Assembly: GCF_000006565.2 (NCBI RefSeq)
Contig: NC_031471.1
Span: forward strand, 806,001-870,000
Length of the DNA: 64,000 nucleotides
Source of the DNA: Toxoplasma gondii ME49
Taxonomy: Eukaryota > Apicomplexa > Conoidasida > Eucoccidiorida > Sarcocystidae
Direction of reading: 5' to 3'
The notes beneath the pieces are model-generated. The model was given only the letters and a program-made list of their open reading frames with translations. It ran no database searches and was not told the origin of the DNA. Below, piece by piece: positions 60,701 through 64,000 of the stretch. Both the position numbers and the translations under genes were made by a program. Numbering within the stretch: the stretch's first letter is position 1; every line of letters begins with the position of its first letter.

Positions 60701-63129
60701 CATAGAAAAGCATACGTGTGTATCGGATTGAGACAGTTATCCGTATAAGAATGTAGATACGTGCACATACATGTATTGCTGGGATACAGGTATATCTGTA
60801 AGAGCATATATACACATATAAGCATCATACAGGTACAGTGATCTCGATTCCGGTATGCCTGCATACGTCTTTGCTGGTGCTAGCGGCTTGGCGCTAGACT
60901 CCGGCACATTGGTTTTATTTTGGCCCTCTCGAACGTGAAACGAGTAGCTCTGCTTCATGCACATTCCGCCCAGGAGACTCCATGCTTTGCAACTGCCTGC
61001 AATAAAAAGAAGTGCTCTACTACAGTGACCGACAAATTGGCTAGAAGCGGTGAAACAAACCTCATGGATGCTCTCCTCGTTCCACGCACATCGATTCGAT
61101 GGGGTGTGCCTCAGAGAGCGTGATGTCCTGACTGGAACAGAGGCACTTTGCTGCAGCAACGAAAACACAGACGCTCTCGAGTCCTTGAACCGCCACTGCA
61201 GGCGAAGTACAAAACCCAAGCCAAGCAGTCTATTACCACTGACCGCCTTGTAGGCAGATCCCGGGTCCATTTTGCGACACATGGCACAGACAGTATTTAC
61301 ACCACAGAATTGGCCTTTTGTTCCCCGTTGCGAACTAGAAGGCTTGCGCCACTCCACGAGTTCTTGGAACTTCCTCGCCTCCACTGTCCTCTGTCGAGAA
61401 GCTACGCAATGGTTGGCGGGAAATGCCGAGCTACAGCAGAGGACTCGCAGAAAGACACGGATGGCCGACGACCCCGTGTGAGGTCAGGGCGGTTTTTCCC
61501 CGTCAGAATCATCAAGTGCGGTGGCAGTTGAGTTCGAGAGGCACATGCGTCGGATCTCTCTTCTTTTAGCTGTGTGGTTCGGTGCATTCAAGCTATCTTG
61601 CGAGAGCGTATTACATCGAGATCTTTACGAAGATGGGTCGCATCCTGGAGCAAGTCAACATCAGCCGTGCGCATGAGCTGTCTGTAACGCGTACTTGATT
61701 GGTCTTCCTTTTTGCTTGAATGTCTCTTCATTGTTGTCCAGTAGTCTCTATATCAATCAGTGATAGTAGCTGAAACTGAAGTCAAAAATGTGGATTAAAT
61801 ATACTGAACAACCTCCGAGCACCGAACCTCCCGAAAGTCGACGTCGAAGCTTTTCCATCTTCACAGAGAGTTACATAGCAGGATCCTTGGTATTTGCACT
61901 TCGTCGCAAATCGTGCCTCTCGACATTGCCGCGCTTCACGAAGCCTCATCAAACATGTGCAGTCGTGGAAAGAACCGTAGACGCTGAAAAGCGCTGCACC
62001 CTCCACTTAGGCGATTCTCACTGAAGAACACGTTAGAGTTGCAGTCCAAATACATATACATATATATATATACATATATATATATGCGAACAAAGTTATG
62101 TCCTTATATGCATATGTCCTTGCGTAGACAAGGCCCAACACGATAAGCGACTAGATTCAAGAGGCAGTGTAAGCGAGAGACTCCAGGGCGTCGGCCATGA
62201 TTCCTGGCACTGCGACAATCGGACTTTCTGTACCTTCTCTGGTATCCCAGCAGACAACCCTTTGCATGCTTGTTTTCGTGGACGACCCAGCCGACTTGTG
62301 AGTGTCTTTTTTCTCGTTCAAAGTTTTTCTTTTAAACTGAACTTTCAGGTGAAATATCCGATGCATTCACCTGCCTTCTTCGTCTGTTATTCGTTTTGTG
62401 GAGCTTGCACACGGTTGAGTCTCGCCTGCATGCAGTGTGGACCTTTTCTTGTCTTTGCTACTTTTCGCGTCTTCGACGAAAAGCGATTGCTTCTCGCTTC
62501 TTTAATCGTGGTTTTTCCTTGACACTCTTTCATGGACGAAGGAAACGAGCAGGTTTTCTCCTTCAGTGTGCAGATTCCAGGCGAATACCCGAAGTCCAAT
62601 TCCAGCCTTTCCGACCCGCCTACGTCGTGTCTTCAACTGGCACACAACGCGCAGAAAAACAGAGAGACTCGCCAGTGACTCGCGTCGACCGGTGCGAAGG
62701 CTTCTCCATGCCTTCTTCTGTGGGCGTCAAAATCCGTTTGTCTACTTCATCTCAGTTTTCCTGACGGCCCTCTCGTACCCTTCCTTCCCTGGCGACTCTC
62801 CGTTAACACCCGCTGGGATTCCGCTGTCTCGCGGCTGCTTCGGTTCCCCAGCTTCCTCAACGCCTTGACTCTGTCCTTCGCACCACGTGATTTCTACCTT
62901 TCTACCGCACTTGCAGTTCCTTGCTGTCCTCCTCTGTCCGCCTCCCCCCCTTTTTCGCGTCCGCTTGCTGTCTGCGACAAAAACGCCGAACGCGCCCTCT
63001 CTGTTCGCTCGGTACGAGACACAAAGCGTTCATAAAATGTGAGTCTTCCAGTGTCGTCTCGGTCGACAAGGTCGCCAGGAACGGCGCGCTTCTTCTGAGC
63101 GCAGCGATTCAACCTGCAAACCAACTGAA
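57798..63129. promoter_or_regulatory. Long divergent spacer upstream of ATAT and the DUF2439-type gene
   Basis: This 5.3-kb spacer lies between divergent start codons. Frames at 57800-59300 on the minus strand are probably ATAT leader sequence. A CA/TA-rich degenerate tract spans about 60545-60840 and a TA microsatellite 62050-62085. I find no conserved protein motif, and no promoter element can be placed by eye. Confidence 0.4.
62050..62085. repeat. TA microsatellite
   Basis: CATATATA-type tract in the spacer left of the DUF2439-type gene. Confidence 0.85.
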
Positions 63130-63369
63130 ATGGAACCTGGGGCGAGCGGCGCGTTCGAGTGTACGTACACCTCGCAGAAGACGAAGAAGGCCAAATCCTG
63201 GAAAGATGGCGTATGTACATGTCAGGCGAGGAACGGATTTCTGCGGCTTCTGCTCTTTGCTGCGGAGGAGGAGGCGACGCCGACGGGAGAGACACGACTT
63301 CGCAGAAAAGGAGAGCCTCTGGATTCGCATGAAACTCCTTTACAGCCTTTGGAAGCTCTTGTCGAGTAA
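63130..63369 (+). CDS. 5' part of a protein with DUF2439 / ZGRF1 N-terminal-type motif
   Basis: The ATG frame starts MEPGASGAFECTYTSQKTKK and continues AKSWKDG. Human ZGRF1 begins with a closely similar arrangement: a hydrophobic residue, YTxQKxKKxKxWxDG, then a strand and an acidic turn. This defines DUF2439, found in the ZGRF1 helicase, which is linked to recombination and crosslink repair, and in smaller uncharacterised proteins. The open frame gives 79 residues, ending at 63369. Downstream of WKDG the similarity fades; GTATGT at 63211 directly after the DG codons is a possible donor, and GTAAGA at 63366 is another. The gene may therefore be only this first exon, with the rest beyond the window, or a short DUF2439-only protein. 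No helicase motif is present here. Confidence is in the motif, not in the gene end. Confidence 0.55.
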   Translation: MEPGASGAFECTYTSQKTKKAKSWKDGVCTCQARNGFLRLLLFAAEEEATPTGETRLRRKGEPLDSHETPLQPLEALVE

Positions 63370-64000
63370 GACGCGAGCTTTGCTTCCGTGCAGAAAGCAG
63401 TTCGAGTGGAGAAGATCCAGTAAAGTCTTCTCGACTGGTACTTCCCTTCTCCCGAAAACGTAACGCAAGTCCCAAGTAGACACGTCTCTTTGAAACATGG
63501 GGATCTTTAATTTCAGCTTTGCCTTTTCTCTTGAGAGAAACCGACTCTTCATTTCTCATTCACTCCACAAACATCGCGCGAGGCACACGAGAGAGTCGTC
63601 GCAGGGCAAGTCTTTTTTGCACAACTAGGTCCTTAGAATCCGGTCAGAAACGGGGGATTCGCCTCCTTCTTTTCCAGAGAGAGAATGGTTGGCGAATGCT
63701 CATCGCAGCTCACACTTGCGTTGAGTTAGACTTTTCTGAAGAGACAAGAAGTGAGAAAAAACAGTGTGCATGCGCACAAGCCAAGCACTCTGCATATGCC
63801 AGGAGAATACGCCGTCAAAGTCGATGGCCGTATAAGTGCCCGTCCTTCCCGCTGGTTGTGTGATCTCACCATCACAGCGGTCTCGACAAATCGTACCTCA
63901 GTTGTGTTCTCTGTCGTCACTGGAAGATGTCTCAGGTGGACAGATGCTGTCTTTAGAGTTCTTAAGAGACGCATTCCAAAGCCTCAGTTTAAGGTCCAAA
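63370..64000. other. Right edge; no exon placed
   Basis: The sequence after the DUF2439-type frame contains open frames on both strands, none with a conserved motif. It may be intron or 3' untranslated region of that gene. Confidence 0.35.

Noticed and set aside
63366..63393. 28-base intron joining the DUF2439-type frame to KQFEWRRSSK
   Set aside because: Far shorter than any other intron in the window, although phase and GT-AG fit.
62894..63559. 221-codon minus-strand ORF over the DUF2439-type start
   Set aside because: Complement of the motif-bearing plus frame; no motif of its own.

Overview
The window looks like nuclear DNA of a cyst-forming coccidian apicomplexan (Toxoplasma / Neospora / Hammondia / Besnoitia group). 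The reasons are the moderately GC-rich coding sequence, many short exons with GT-AG introns, long Ser/Gly/acidic low-complexity stretches inside conserved proteins, frequent TGCATG-type words, and long (TA)n tracts in introns and spacers. No bacterial operon, insertion sequence, CRISPR array or rRNA is visible. I rebuilt seven gene models by hand from splice signals, phase and conserved motifs. In the six complete models the coding lengths close exactly in frame.

Layout, left to right. (1) 6682-1793, minus: 8-exon, 268-residue RNase PH-fold subunit of the RNA exosome, closest in appearance to Mtr3/EXOSC6. (2) 8651-13700, plus: 7-exon, 952-residue protein with one membrane segment near each end and a large Cys-containing loop; family not recognised. 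(3) 17132-16302, minus: single-exon, 276-residue secretory protein with signal peptide, Gly/Pro-rich body, an RRL (TEXEL-like) motif and a C-terminal membrane segment, dense-granule-like. (4) 19986-27611, plus: 11-exon, 840-residue bestrophin-family anion channel with a ~510-residue tail. (5) 33485-52067, plus: 18-exon, 2849-residue GCN2-like protein (RWD, kinase-like, HisRS-like, C-terminal region) whose kinase-like domain has lost several catalytic hallmarks. (6) 57797-53877, minus: 2-exon, 907-residue alpha-tubulin acetyltransferase (ATAT/MEC-17). (7) 63130 onward, plus: start of a protein with a DUF2439/ZGRF1 N-terminal-type motif, probably incomplete.

Genes 1/2, 3/4 and 6/7 are divergent pairs with spacers of 2.0, 2.9 and 5.3 kb. 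Genes 2/3 and 5/6 converge. A 5.9 kb spacer (27612-33484) precedes the GCN2-like gene. The genes do not form a pathway: RNA turnover, anion transport, translation-stress signalling and microtubule modification sit side by side, as usual for a nuclear chromosome.

The observations I would follow first are the degenerate kinase domain in the GCN2-like protein, the dense-granule-like secretory protein, the unrecognised two-membrane-segment protein and the DUF2439-type fragment. Splice sites were read by eye. Model 2 around 11046-11473 and the 3' end of model 7 are the least certain.
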